From Glandiceps talaboti (Eukaryota > Hemichordata > Enteropneusta > Spengelidae), in assembly GCF_964340395.1 (NCBI RefSeq), contig NC_135563.1:23011809-23075808 (forward strand): a stretch of DNA of 64,000 bases. The letters are read 5' to 3'. Of the stretch, positions 49,791 through 63,080 are shown one piece after another. Within the stretch, counting starts at the first letter, position 1. Each line of letters starts with the position of its first letter. The translations under genes and the position numbers were made by a program. Under the pieces are notes generated by a model that ran no database searches, was not told the origin of the DNA, and saw only the letters and a list, made by a program, of their open reading frames with translations.

Positions 49791-50864
49791 ACGCTGTTTG
49801 CATATTTCATAATTTTATGACACCTTTAGTTTGGTCTTACTGTAAGACACTACTGTACACGTATTTTTTTTATTATCCAACCATCATTATATTTCCAAAT
49901 CAAATTTCCATTACACGGCTAATTGACTTTCATATTTTACTTATCAATCTCATTTACGCGAGTAATTTCCCTTTATTACGTGTCCATTAAATGAATAATC
50001 GGGAAAGCTTTCTTCCTTGTCTGTGTGACAACAAAAGCTGTGGATATTTCTATATAGAACTTAACGTCATTTTATAACTGGGTGACGTTCCCACTTTATT
50101 AAATATTGTAGTTGTCATTATTTGGTCTGCTTGGCCAATAAATCCATCTCTTTATTAGGTGTTGTACATATCAGTCCATGGCCACAACAAAAGTGTATCT
50201 CTTTACACTACATTTATGAAATATAACTCTCCCTAATACCTCCATGATGCAAGTAAACATGTTGGTGCAATCACGGCTCTACCTAGTCCTACCTCCATAT
50301 ATGAAACCTACATGATACCTGTTTTCTGAAGAAAAAAATAATATCGTCATATCCTAATTATCGCATATTGGGACTCCCCCCCCCCCCCATCCACCTACTA
50401 GATTTGTGATATATAATATATGCTATAGACATTTTGTGTACGTCATATCTTGACAAGTATAACCTCAGTTTACCCATAAAGTTTACCTAAGCTCGTACGT
50501 TCATTGGGGACTCATTACCTTTTCAATTCGTCTGACAATACGATATTGAATACTTCTTTTATTATGCTAAAACTCGGCGGGGACTCATACCACGAGGTCA
50601 GGTCTTCACCTCTATGAGTAAACCACCGTATCCGTGGGAGAGAATTTGTTGACGTATGTATACAGTTTATTTCACCTGCATACACGTATGCACCTTTGAA
50701 TAATTGAATGCCTCAAGATTTTACGATCACGAAGAGAAAGTTTTAACAGAGGTTGGGTTATGTGTCTTCTTGCTATGGAGGCTTGTCAATTTACGAAACT
50801 ACCTGTGTCATCTTCATTCCTTTAATAACTTATCAAGTGGTACAGTGCTTTGTATCTCAAGGTC

Positions 50865-53800
50865 ATGAATGGACGTTTTAACACCAGTACCAAGGTGATT
50901 GCCTTAGACGGAATGACCGACGATAACATCGTGACTTACAATGACGGACTTGGGTCCACCACGGCTGAAAAAGGAGAGATCAAACTGAAACCCATTGCCT
51001 CAGCGCTGGTTGAAAATACAACGTGTCATGGAATACCCAGAATATACTCGGCATCTAACTTTGTCCGCAGAGCCTTCTGGTCACTTGTGTTCGTCTCAGC
51101 CGTTGCTTTGTTCTTATGGCAGTTTTCTAAACTACTAACAAATTACTATGCGTATGAAGTCGATGTCACGTTCGAGATAAAATTTGAAACTAACGCTGAC
51201 TTTCCAGCAGTCACAATCTGTAATCTCAATCCGTTCAAAAACTCTAAAGCACAAGCGAATCAAGAAATTCTAAATCTGTTGTCTTCGAACAGTACGTCGC
51301 GAAGACGAAGGAATGCAGCACGTAACAAACGGTCAAGTGTAAGTAAAACATGGCTTCCTTACCAAGTGTATTTTTTGTGGGATTGTTGTTTGACAAACGC
51401 TGCAAAAAGATTTGAGTACACAGAGTATACTTACTCTGCAATTCATTTTGTCAATGTTGTAACACTGTTATACTAGGACACATTCATATAAGCCCTCGTT
51501 TTGTTAAAAGAAAATCCCGAAGGTGATTGAATAACAAACACAACGTGACATTCCATCTTATTTACAAACAGTACAACTATGGTACAATACAACAATCGGG
51601 AAAAATGCAGTTCGAAATTCAAGAACCACCAACATCAGACACATGTTCACAAATATGGCGGCACGATAATTTTTTAGTTGCTACCTTGTCTATCATTCTG
51701 CATCATTTAACCTGTTGGCATAATTAAAAGTCTAGCTCTTTCACGATATTTGCAAATAAATTTTACATGTATTTTAACCAAATATTAAAGAAAAAGATGA
51801 GGTTTTAAAAATGGTTTGGGTGAAAATAAGCTTACATTGGGATAAGTTTGGCGTGATAGATCGTGAAAGTGTAATACACAGAAACACGACAACTATATAA
51901 TCAATTACATGTATTACAAATTTGTTGCTGCACACCCAGTTCTTTAACAGTTGCGGCAAGCAAAATCCGACTAAATTGTCTTTTATATACATGCTTATAG
52001 TTTCAAGTAATTGTCACCCATTCATAAATCTCTGTTATTGCTTGTATGTTTTCTATTTTTCCAAATCTCCAGTCGTCAAATTCCAACTACACGAACTGGG
52101 AAACGATGTCACTTGACTACGAATCCTTCGATTCTAATTTCGAAACCATGTTATTTGTGTATGACACCGTTGCAAGTTTGAATTATTCCGATAGAATGTT
52201 ACTGGGACACGAAATTAATGATATGTTAATTGACTGCACGTGGAAAGGTTACCCCTGCGGACCAAGGTATGATACATAGTTGTATTTCATAACTACTTTT
52301 ATGAGAACGGGGTTTTAAGTACATTGTTCGACATTTACGATATTTCCAGGTGTTTCATTTTTCATTTGATGTCTATGCATTGGTATCGCTATTTAGGTTC
52401 TTGTGTTGACAGACGTTGAACCCTTTCATGTTTGATGTTGCATACATTACACTGTTAGGTTCCATTAGAACTAATGATCGTTTTACACAGTGTTGAGATA
52501 AAATAAATTCATTCCTTTAATGCCATTATTTGATATTATCCTAATATATAACCCAAACTCGTTTATTTACTAATGGCGGTTCCAATTCTGATACTGCAAA
52601 AATGGTTGCCTATTTATATATCCAAACAATGATTCGAAACTTGAGTACATAACTAGGTATTCAATTTTATCCACACAAAAAAAAACAACCTCAACCACAC
52701 AGCTCCAGCTACCAATTACTCCAAAACAAGCTTATACATGTATATACCATTACCTCCCCCCCCCCCACACTCACTTTGTGTCATTATGCTTTAAATGACC
52801 AGACGGCCTGGATCAAGGGGTGGGAGTTGGGTGGATGGGTGGTGGGGGGTGGGGGGGGGGTTCAATCTGATAACTTATTCTTGTCTTTACACATTCAATG
52901 ATGATTTAGAGTTTACTAAGTCTACGATAAAATGTGTTGGGCGATCAGATAAATATATTACTGTATGCCAGTAAAAATACTGTAGATATTTTTGGGGTAA
53001 ATAGATATTCGTAAATTGCAATATCCAGTTTCCTATATTTATCTAATGTACATTCAGTGGAATATTTCCAGTTTTTGTATGATATTTCAATATCTATTTT
53101 CATATCTCATGAACAGCAATTTTACACGGTTTTATAACTACATGTATGGGAATTGTTACACCTTTAATTCGGGAGACAGTGGGTCCTTAGTGCAGACGAA
53201 CAAACCAGGCCCTCTTTACGGTAAGTTACCATTTACAGCATGTCAAGTCTTTATTAGGGGATAGATTTACAATAGGAGCCAGTTAGCCAGAAACAAAATG
53301 TCGTCTGACTAGGAAAAAACAATCTTACTAAAATTGCTACATTTTATCGTCTGGCTTGACAACAATCTTACTCACACTGCTACATTTTATCGTGTGGCTC
53401 CACAAAAATCTTTCTAATACTGTCTGCAGATTATTTGTGGGATGTTTACTTTTGGGTGATAATTCAAATAAGGAAAATGAAACAATTGTACTTCACTTTT
53501 TTGAGGAGGGAAAAGATAAATTGAAGCAACGTTAGTAAGATTTTTTGTCAAGCCAGATGATAAACATGATAATGACAATGAAGATCAACTAAATTGAGAT
53601 CATAGAACAGTTTGAGTGACGTTCTAAATCAGTGAGCAGACATGCATACATCTCTAGTAGTTTTGTGGCACGTCAGCTGCTCAAAAGACACAAGTGACGA
53701 TGTAAATTCGTAGATAGTTTTTAATATAATTTTATTACGTATTTTATTTTTGGTTGATTGTGTAGATAACTAAATTACATTGAAAAGAGTGATATGTTAC

Positions 53801-56800
53801 ACAATCCAGTCCTACTAAAGTACAGTTTGTATAACCAGCTATTTCTCGAAAGACTAAAAAATTACTATTCGAAATATCTATCGATGGATTCGTTACACGT
53901 ATTTGTGAATCCCAGACCGACTATGAACCTCTTGACTATACTACGTTCAACTAAAACGAGTATCAATCCAAATATCTTGAAACCCCCCCCCCCCCCATTG
54001 ATCCATAACTTTATGTCTTACAATTTTATATCATATCATTTTATTTAGGTTTATCATTGAAATTGTACGTGGAGCAGGACGAATATATTCATAGTATCCG
54101 AGAGTCTGCCGGGATCAGGGTTTTGATTCACTCACAAGATGTGATGCCATTTCCAGAAGATAACGGTTTTAGCATTTCACCAGGACAGGAAACAAATGTC
54201 GGAATACGAAAGGTAAGGTCGATGTGATGTACCGTATAATAACCTCGATGTGATGTACCGTATAATAACCTCTCCCCACCGATTAAATGCACAAACAGTT
54301 CTACGCATGAGCAGTGAACAATCTTGGAATAATAGTTATAATCTATATTCGGATACTAATTATTACTACGTTGGTCAGATACTTTTTGTACAGTAATAGT
54401 GACACTGTTCTCTTGAAGTCAAAATGAGCGTTTGAAAGCGATTGTGTACTTGATTTAAGGAAATTCCCAAAACCCCAAGTATCAGTGCCCTCAAGGAATG
54501 CGTAATGATTTGCTAAATGACTTTAAGTTTCGATTTGGATTTAAGATGGAAACGTATTATGAAAGGCGTTCGCTTCGATGCCAGACCAATATTATTTTCA
54601 TACTCACATTTTAAGGTAAAAGTAGACCGGTCCCCATTTTCAAACAACGTCTGGTACATTCTGTTCATTGATTGCTTGTGCTATGGTTTTTAACGGGACA
54701 TGTGGTAATAAAATAGTGATAATCGGAGAGGGGAATTCAGATTTACCATCTTGTAAAGAAGAAATACTATGTTCTAAAACCCAAACAAATGCACCTGTGG
54801 TTTTTTTCGCGTGTTGTAAGACACTTTTTCATGCTTGTTTTCTTGGACCCTCCCGTGGTGCCTCTATACAGGCTATCTACTAACCATGTTATACTAGAGG
54901 CCCGTGATTTAGTTACGCGGTTACCATGGTGATTCACTCTTTCACCGAAACTTACCGCCAGTACGTATGCCAGACATTAACTTAGTAATACTCTTTTTCT
55001 ACAAATACGGACGTAAGCCGCGACGTAGAAATCGACTGAAATCACATTTATAATCAATTAACAATATTCAACGTCGAAATGATATGCTTCATAGTTCCAA
55101 GAATCAATTAGACGATGGAATATAGTGATTTTGTAAAAACGTCTGCTATGGATCGAAACGTCGCCATTGTTTAGGCTAGACGGATCGAAACATCACAATT
55201 CGTTTTCAATGTACTGTTCCACAATAACTGTTTCTGAGATCTTCTAGCGTTTTCACCAAAAGTGGAGGAAATGCAAATTAATACTGACTTAACTATTTGT
55301 TTTCGAAAAGATTTTTTTTGTCATCGATGTCATGAGATTTAAATTCAGATAAGAAAAATACTCATAGTGTTTTATGAAAATGTGATACTATAGAAATACT
55401 TCCATTTATGGTCTTATTAACTCAAACATGTTACTAGATCAATGATTTCAAAACATTTATTTTCTTCCAGCTTTCGATCAGTCGCCAACCATACCCTTAT
55501 GGAGAGTGTAAAGATACCGAGACTGGTATTAACATATTTACAGAGTTCTTTGGGGTAGATTACTCTCAACAGGTAAGTGTTTTAGTTTTTCGTGTCTTTT
55601 CATTGGTATTTACCTCGCACTCTAATTATTATATTGTAATACGTGTTACTATTATATACTACCAGGCACGTTTGTTCAGATTATGTACATTTGTGAGAAA
55701 AAATTAATGAATAAGCTACAGTTTTCCATGATATGATATATATTCTACTTAAAGGAAAAGTCCAGTCAGACTTATTTCTGACACTTATATTGATTACTGC
55801 TATCAACTTACTAAATAAAGGAAAAGTCCAGTCAGACTTATTTGTGCCTTTAGTGCACTTGAATCGATTAGGGGGCCTACTGCGGTTAACTTAAATATTA
55901 TTTTGGGAGAAAAATGGCACCTCGGTAACTTATTCAAAGTTGATATCTTCTTAAAGATGCTGCTCTACTTCACTTGATGCGTGTTCAATCACGTGGTTCA
56001 ATCACGTGGTTCAATCAGTATTATATTAGTATTTGTCGGATAAAGAGATTGCGGTAAATGGAATGTCATCACCAAAAAGGTTTTCCCATAAACGTTCACA
56101 GAAATCCCAAAATGGCCGAACACCTGTCAAGTGCAGTAGGACTTTTTTACAATATTTCAAAGTTGCGTAAGTTACCAAGGTGATATTTTATCACCCAGAA
56201 TCCTATGTAAATTTATAACAGTCTGTCATCAATACAACTGGGGATATACCTAAACGATACTTGGCCCAGTTTTACATGTCACAAGTTTGTGTCGGATAAA
56301 TAAACAGTAGTGTAATAACATCCATAACTTTTATGTAACACTAGTTTCCTTCCGTTTGTTTTGACAAGAATACGGTCACAGTACATACCATATAAATTGC
56401 TCTCAGTGTTTAGTCTCGCCGTTAAAAATAAATTTATACGCCGAGTTGGTTTCTAGTGGGAAACCGTCAGTGAGTTATTTCCAAAACTTGTTATACCATG
56501 CGATGTCCCAGTAACTGTAATACATTCACCGTAATATAAACCAGAGGCTCGTTTTGTTTCTCATCAAACTATTAATCTTACTTCATATCAAACTTGGTTC
56601 ATCGTAATGTGATAAAGTGTAAACAACCCGTAGTTGAACTGGTTTACGCCGAGGACTCAAAACAAACTATGGGTAACACGTGTGACAGTATAAACAGTGC
56701 ACTTCACATAGACTGTATAGCTGTTTAAACAAATAAACTACTAATATTTTGACAATACAAATTAACACGGATGACTTTTAGATATTTGGACGATTCATAT

Positions 56801-59558
56801 ATACATCCATCCATAAAGTGCTAAACACTGTGGAGTACCATGCACATGCGTAAACACCTATGTCTTACTGGTAATGTAACAGTTATATACGTTATTACTG
56901 CATTTGCCAAACGTGATATTTGATAGTGAATACCATAGGCTATAGTTACTGTTTACCATAGATGGTTGAAAGACAATGTCGTTTATGGATATGAAATATT
57001 GTTATGTTATTGTTATAAAATTACAGGCCTGTGAAAAGGATTGTTATTTGCAACACGTGATAGACCAATGTGGCTGTGTTGATTATAGGTTTAACTATCA
57101 CAACACATACAATGTGTGTCGCCATGGTGACGCAACACATGGTAAGTATCAGATCAGCCTGAACATAAACTTGAAAAAAGGAAATCAATTAAATACAATT
57201 TAGAGTAACGTTGGATAATTCTAATTGTTAAGTAAATTTCGGGTTCTCTTCGTTTAATGTTTATGCTAAAAGTCGCAGAGTGAAGGTACGGTTTAATAAA
57301 ATACCGGCGGAAAATAACGTCAGACCTGCTCAATTTGTTTATTTCGCATCTGGATCCCCACTGAACAATGAATGACGGAAAAGTTTCAATCGATGTTTCC
57401 TAGGCAATCGTACATAATGTATTATTTATGTGATGTAAAGATATGAAATTACTCTCCAGATCCCAACGTTTACGGATCCGAAATGCCTTTATTTCCTGCA
57501 ATGGCAGATGTGGTACCCTTTAAATGATTGGTTAGTCTGCTAACTATTTAAATACGTGATGTGATTATTTTTTTTTTTTAACATAAGTAAAGTCGTTGCT
57601 ATGTTGCTTTCATTTGATTCTTGCCAGCAACGTGCATCGATCGAACAGAAGATGATTATAACAGTGGCAAACTAACACCTTGCAGTAATTTTTGCACTGA
57701 AAGTTGTACGTAAGTATAACATCAAAGCACTTGTCATACAACATGGCGATGGGCTATTTTAACTATAATTTATATTATATATATATATATATTATGTATA
57801 TATATATATATATATATATACATGCCAACTATTAAAAATCAGTAAGCTTACAGTAGGCCAAACGTGTAAATCATAAAACAAAACACCTAGTTTAGTAAGT
57901 TTCTTCTGTTAGTCTAATTAATGTACATCATTGTCTGATCTTCGATATCTTACCGGAAGTAAAATTATCATTTCACTAAGGTTCAAACTAACTCAAAATA
58001 TTCAACATAACTCAAGCAAGGATCTGACACCCAATTTGAAGTACTGTTGTTGTCCCTTTACAATAATGTAGGTGTTCATACGTAGTTTTAATATGCAAGA
58101 AGCACAATGTCTATGCATGCATAACAGGATCTTACCAATAGAAGTAAAAGTTGGACAAGGTTCATTGATCTTCACTGATTATGTGTCGATATATTTTGTA
58201 CAACAGGGAAACATCCTACCGCACAAGGGTTACGTCATCACTTTGGCCAAATAAAAACTACAAAGTAGGTATACTAACTACAATCACATACCCTCTTGGT
58301 GGAGGGTCTATGCTACAATGAGATGCATATCAACAACATATGTAGGGGAGACTGGCATGTCATTACAGCACTCAAGTTGGTTCCACGTTTACGTTGTTAC
58401 AACCAAGTGTCTTACTTTTTTCGAAATGCCCATACTGACAATTTGACAGTTTTTACTTATAATATCTAAAGAAAACGCAGTACAGTAAAACTACGATTAT
58501 CTGAACTCAGAATATTGTAGGGTCATCCGAACGTGCATCATGTCCCCAAAGTTTTACTTGTTCAATACAAGTTGTACATGTATCACGTGTGTATCACGTG
58601 TGATGATAATATAGTGCTAGAATCTCTTTATTGATTGGATACCAGGTTGGATGCACTGACACTATAAAACTGACAATTTCATGACATATAATTCGGTCTT
58701 TATGTTAATCTGCAGCCACAGATCATACAAGAGGTGAAACAGATAAGTAGCAGTCTCAACACAATGGTGGGAATGGATAGTAGTTTTGCTGAGTAAGTAA
58801 ACCTATATATTTTCATAGTTTTTCTCATCAGTTGCCAGTATTCATAGTCATTCATCTTTCATGGCTGTTTATAATCTTATACACGAGTAAAAACGCCTAT
58901 AAAAATATGGTCATTCTGAAAGTCACTTTTAAGCTACAGTTGGGCCTATATGATTGGAAGCGAACAAACGTTAGGGACCAGTCAGTTTGTTCGGACGGGG
59001 GGGGGGGGGTGGATTGGTGGGTCACCCTGTAAGTTGAGAAATTGGCAGGGGGGGGGGGGGGGTATGCTGTTTTGAAAATTGTGGATGGGGGAATTGTGAT
59101 GGAATAAAAAAATCCCTTTTGAATAGCCTAAAATTCGCGTTGAGAGTAAAAAACCTCCAGGGCTACTAGGGGAGACCCCTAGGACCCCCCACATGAGGTG
59201 TGAACATTCCAGTGTCAAGCTCTTCCCACCTCTTACTGTCAAGACGTTATCAAACTATATTTCAAAAATATTTCAACCCTATGTACAGTTACATGTTGGT
59301 GTTGTATTGTAAATCTTGGAAATTATTGTCTGAAAATGTCTGAATAGTCTCAAAATTGACATTTCAGAGTAAAAAAACCCAGCCTGTTTTTGGTTTTACA
59401 GGTGGGGGGGGGGGGGTCAGTGACTTTTTGTCGGCCCGATGGAAGAATTCACCGACCCCCCCCCCCCCCCCCGCTGGAGAAACTGACCGGTCCCTTAGTA
59501 CACAATGCATGATGGAAAACACCTAACAAAAATCCCCCAAGTAATCATCATCATCATC

Positions 59559-59594
<36 letters not shown>

Positions 59595-59995
59595 AACAAC
59601 AACAACGTGCAGTAATCTAAGAAGAATAGTAGAGAGTATGTCTTCGAATGACTTTATTTGAAATAAATGAAGACTATACTTGTCCTATGTATAAAATCTG
59701 TCCTTCAATGATAAACTGTGATGACAGCCATGTATAATCATCTGATTTTTGGTGCTTATTTACAGAAATAATTTATGCAAACTTAATATATATTATGAAG
59801 AATTCAATTTTGAAGCTATAACAGAAAGTCCAAAGTATGAGGTTAGTGCAATCTACTACGTTCAGTTTGTAAATTCAAGTTTATATTTTGATCATGTAAT
59901 GGATTTGTTATATTAATCGGAAGTACTATTTTATTGTTACCTTCCCGTAACAGAAGGTAGTGTTGAGACTAGCTGTCTGTCTGTCTGTTTGTTTT

Positions 59996-60033
<38 letters not shown>

Positions 60034-60346
60034 ACTTCCAAATCTCAAAAACTGTTCTAATAATAGATTATGAAAAGTATTTGAGAAGAAACTATCTGGA
60101 ATAATCCGATGATCCCGAATTAAAAGAACAAACGAAGCTTGGTATACGTATCACAATCTTATTGTTGTCATTTTATCTAAATAGGAAGAAGATTTATTGA
60201 GTGACTTGGGGGGCCAACTTGGACTATGGATCGGAATGTCTTTCATATCTGTATTCGAATTTCTTGAGTTTTGTTATGATGTGTGTAGATGGCTTCATTA
60301 CAAGCTATCCAACAGATCAAGAATCAGGAATACTTCGATTAATTGA
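50865..60346 (+). CDS. DEG/ENaC superfamily cation channel subunit (ASIC/BASIC-like)
   Basis: Exons: 50865-51338, 52073-52266, 53117-53220, 54049-54212, 55471-55572, 57027-57141, 57628-57709, 58207-58264, 58716-58792, 59766-59841, 60185-60346. The sum is 1608 nt, giving 535 aa, typical for the family. GT-AG throughout with matching phases. Intracellular gating HG motif: H55-G56 in CHGIPRIYSASNFVRR. TM1 is about 71-91. FPAVTICNLNPF lies at 113-124. Dibasic sites R146-R149 and R153-R156 follow in the finger region. Cysteine-rich ectodomain: CTWKGYPCGPSNF, GLSLKLYVEQDEY, GIRVLIHSQDVMPFPEDNGF, ACEKDCYLQHVIDQCGC, ETSYRTRVTSSLWP. TM2 with pore: LLSDLGGQLGLWIGMS, selectivity filter G499-M-S501. The cytosolic tail after TM2 is short. 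Trimeric, amiloride-sensitive Na+ channels in the family are gated by protons, peptides, bile acids or force; the ligand here cannot be inferred. Subfamily not assigned. Confidence 0.95.
53286..53560. mobile_element. Element with repeated 'GCTACRTTTTATCG' motifs, copy 2
   Basis: AGCCAGAAACAAAATGTCGT+CTG at the left, TTGCTACATTTTATCGTCTG and CTGCTACATTTTATCGTGTG in the middle, and the inverted form (CAAGCCAGATGATAAA) near 53550. Related to 44900-45440. It lies in the channel gene intron after exon 53117-53220. Confidence 0.55.
54216..54271. repeat. 28-bp tandem duplication
   Basis: TCGATGTGATGTACCGTATA+ATAACC occurs twice head to tail, starting 4 nt after the channel exon ending at 54212, so it includes part of the donor region. 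Confidence 0.9.
55750..55850. repeat. Direct repeat of a 27-bp unit
   Basis: AAAGGAAAAGTCCAGTCAGA+CTTATTT occurs at about 55754 and 55819 with a 40-nt spacer. It could be the edge of a larger element. Confidence 0.7.
57430..57525. mobile_element. Fragment related to the 47548-47933 TIR element
   Basis: ACTCTCCAGATCCCAACGTT...TTTATTTCCTGCAATGG...TACCCTTT parallels the right end of the 47548-47933 element (ACTCTCCAGAGCCCATAGTC...CTATTTCCTGGAGTGG...TCCCCTT). The left end was not found. Confidence 0.4.
57776..57821. repeat. (TA)n microsatellite
   Basis: TA repeats with one TTATGTA interruption, in the channel gene. Confidence 0.9.
59547..59607. repeat. (CAT)n-(CAA)n microsatellite
   Basis: Four CAT/ATC units followed by about 17 CAA/AAC units, in the channel intron after exon 58716-58792. 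Confidence 0.9.
59996..60032. repeat. (CTGT)n microsatellite
   Basis: About nine CTGT units in the last intron of the channel gene. Confidence 0.9.
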
Positions 60347-60397
60347 TTCAGAACCTGAGGATGCACGAAAGGGAAAACTTCCTATTATACAATAATC

Positions 60398-60640
60398 CCA
60401 TTCTGACTTAAACTTTCAGACACTGACATAAACAAACACAATGGCTGTATAGAACAGAGCAAGACCTTTAAGAAAATATATGGAAATTATAGTAAGACTC
60501 ATTCACTTGTGAGAAATGATCATTTGAACACATTTTGACCTTAAACTTGACCCTAACTCTTGTGTATCTCCCCCTCAGACCCAACAAACAAAGATGGGCT
60601 GAGACCAGATGAAACCAATTGGCTCACCCTCTAGTTCTAC
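60398..60640 (+). repeat. Interspersed repeat, copy 2 (partner at 33130-33390)
   Basis: Collinear with 33130-33390 on the same strand; it begins about 50 nt after the channel stop codon and so probably forms part of the 3' UTR. No coding. Confidence 0.55.
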
Positions 60641-61284
60641 CCCTTGATAATATAGGCTATTACGAATTATAAATGTTATGTATATATAAAATTTGGGATA
60701 TTTACATTAATTCCCCAAAAGTCATTTAACAAAACACTTGGATTAAGCATCACTTAGTGGCGTGTATGAGAATGTGTGTGTCTATGTGCGGGCATATGCG
60801 TGTGCATGTTCTGAGGCACTACACTGATTTAAATGATAGTGGTGAGATTCAGGACAAAGTCCATACCCATGAAAGAAGGAAAGGAGTTGAGGAAACAAAC
60901 CTTTTACATGTAAAGTAGAATTAGCAAAAACTTTTTTAAAAAATTAATACATTTCACTTTTAAAGTTGTATTTATTTTAGCACAGTATTTGATATTTGTA
61001 TCGGTATTGCTGTGTTTACTTCAAATTAGTCGTACAAAGATGTTTATGTCTCTCTTTACATGTAAATGTACCAGCTACATTATTCAATCGATATTCGAAC
61101 CTTTGAAATATAGTTTCATTCTTTGGTGAATGACTTCACATTGCAGTTTGGTAGTTCATAAGTAAGGAGCTGGTTCTTCAAAAACTGAAAAATTACAATG
61201 AAATTTCCATATTTGAAATTTGATATGAATTTGAAGATATGTACTTATGCTGCATTTGTATGTTTGTTTTCCTGTTATGTCTGT

Positions 61285-61290
61285 AATAAA
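61285..61290 (+). promoter_or_regulatory. Candidate polyadenylation signal (DEG/ENaC gene)
   Basis: First AATAAA I see downstream of the stop (about 940 nt), preceded by TGTTTTCCTGTTATGTCTGT and followed by a TTGTTTGACTC stretch. Confidence 0.4.
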
Positions 61291-61589
61291 GCATAAATCT
61301 ATGGCAACATATTGTTTGACTCATAATCTTGTGTCTCCCTCATACCCTCATCACCATTCATTTGGCTACTGTCCGACAGATACAAATCCAGGAAGCTTAG
61401 TAATGAGTTATGGATGACTGAGTGTCTGTGATTACATTTTGTCAGATTTGATAAAAGCTTGAACCCATGATGTATAAAGCTAGATGTGCTTTGCATCCCA
61501 ATACAGGGACTATATTCAGTTTAGCCTGCAAGATCTGACGTTGTTTGCCATTATGTGGGGGCAGCGAGTGGTTTATACATAAACAGACC

Positions 61590-61705
61590 AACAACTAGTC
61601 CTGCTTGCAGATGGTGAATGGAACATGTACTGCAATGTTCCTCAACACACAGCGAAAAAATGTCAGAATCGAGTCCTGACTTGCTCCGTCTGCAAGCAGG
61701 ACTAA
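61590..61705. repeat. Short inverted repeat, ~15 bp arms
   Basis: AGTCCTGCTTGCAGA near 61595 and TCTGCAAGCAGGACT near 61690 are exact reverse complements about 80 nt apart. Confidence 0.75.
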
Positions 61706-62381
61706 CAATGACTGATCTCTCTCAGAGTATGTTCAGTTCTAGTTGTGCTAAAAACCACACAAACCAAAGACAAAATTAACTGGTTTGATGCTTAAATTTT
61801 ATTTAATTTCTTTGTAATCAAGTGTGATCATATCAAAATATAAACTAATTTGAGTGACAAATAACATGATGATATTAAAATTAACATAATCTAACCTGAG
61901 ATTATCACTTTGTAATATCTTCACGGATTTCAAATTAAAAATGGCTGATACAAAAGATAACAGATTTAAGATCTAACTGTAGTATTGTGGTAATGTTTAC
62001 TGTAAACCATGACATTTTTGTGAACATACTTTCATGACTTTCATGAGGGACAAGAAAAGATGAAACAATTTTTTGGGGTCGCAAAAATATTTGTTTGCTA
62101 TTACATTGTGATTGTTGTGAAATGGTTGAAAGCAAAAAAGTACACATGTGAAAATTTCACGATTTACAATATTTGGTATGCAAGTAAAATCTGTCAAACT
62201 AGAGTTGTACAAGAAATTATTATCATCATTTAGATAAATCTCAGTACCACCTCAACTGAGAAAAGTACAATTCAAAATGAAGCTAAAGGTCAAGGCCATC
62301 AAAGTATAGACAAACATTGAGATGAAGTTGTTCTTTTTAATATCTACATACCCTACGATATGTTTGTACCTAACCCAGATA

Positions 62382-63080
62382 CTTGGCTATCTGATTCAAC
62401 ATACTGGCTTTCTGACTTGACATACTGGCTTGACAGTATAGCCCACAGACTTGGCTATCTGACTTGACATACTGAATTGACAGTATAGCCCAAAGACTTG
62501 GCTGTCTGACTCTACATACTGGCTTGACAGTATAGCCCTGAGACCTGGCTTTCTGACTTGACATACTGGCTTGACAGTATAGCCCAGAGACTTGGCTATC
62601 TGACTTGACATACTGACTTGACAGTATAGCCCAGAGACTTGGCTATCTGACTTGACATACTGGCTTGACAGTATAGCCCAGAGACTTGGCTATCTGACTT
62701 GACATACTGGCTTGACAGTATAGCCCAAAGACTTGGCTATCTGACTTGACATACTGACTTGACAGTGTAGACCAGAGACTTGGCTATGATTTGACATACT
62801 GGCTTGACAGTATAGCCCAGAGACTTGGCTATCTGACGACATACTGGCTTGACAGTATAGCCCAGAGACTTGGCAATCTGAAGACATACTGGCTTGACAG
62901 TATAGCCCAGAGACTTGGCTATCTGACGACATACTGACTTGACAGTATAGCCCAGAGACTTGGCAATCTGACGACATACTGGCTTGACAGTATAGCCCAG
63001 AGACTTGGCAATCTGACGACATACTGGCTTGACAGTATAGCCCAAAGACTTGCCCAAAGACTCTGGCTTGACAGTTCTGG
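62382..63080. repeat. 44-47-bp minisatellite, about 14-15 copies
   Basis: The unit reads ACTTGGCTATCTGACTTGAC+ATACTGGCTTGACAGTATAG+CCCAGAG. In the right half several units lack three bases (CTGACGACATACTGG). The period is near 47 on the left and 44-46 on the right, so the frame drifts. Long minus-strand frames of repeated VKPVCRQIAKSLGYT type are by-products. Confidence 0.95.

Larger units (their letters stand above)
46706..50864. other. Intergenic region between the SLC23 and DEG/ENaC genes
   Basis: It holds the SLC23 3' UTR and the upstream region of the channel gene. No protein frame with family resemblance. Several repeats, a TIR element, a ~100 bp tandem array and a foldback element are listed separately. 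Confidence 0.5.
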
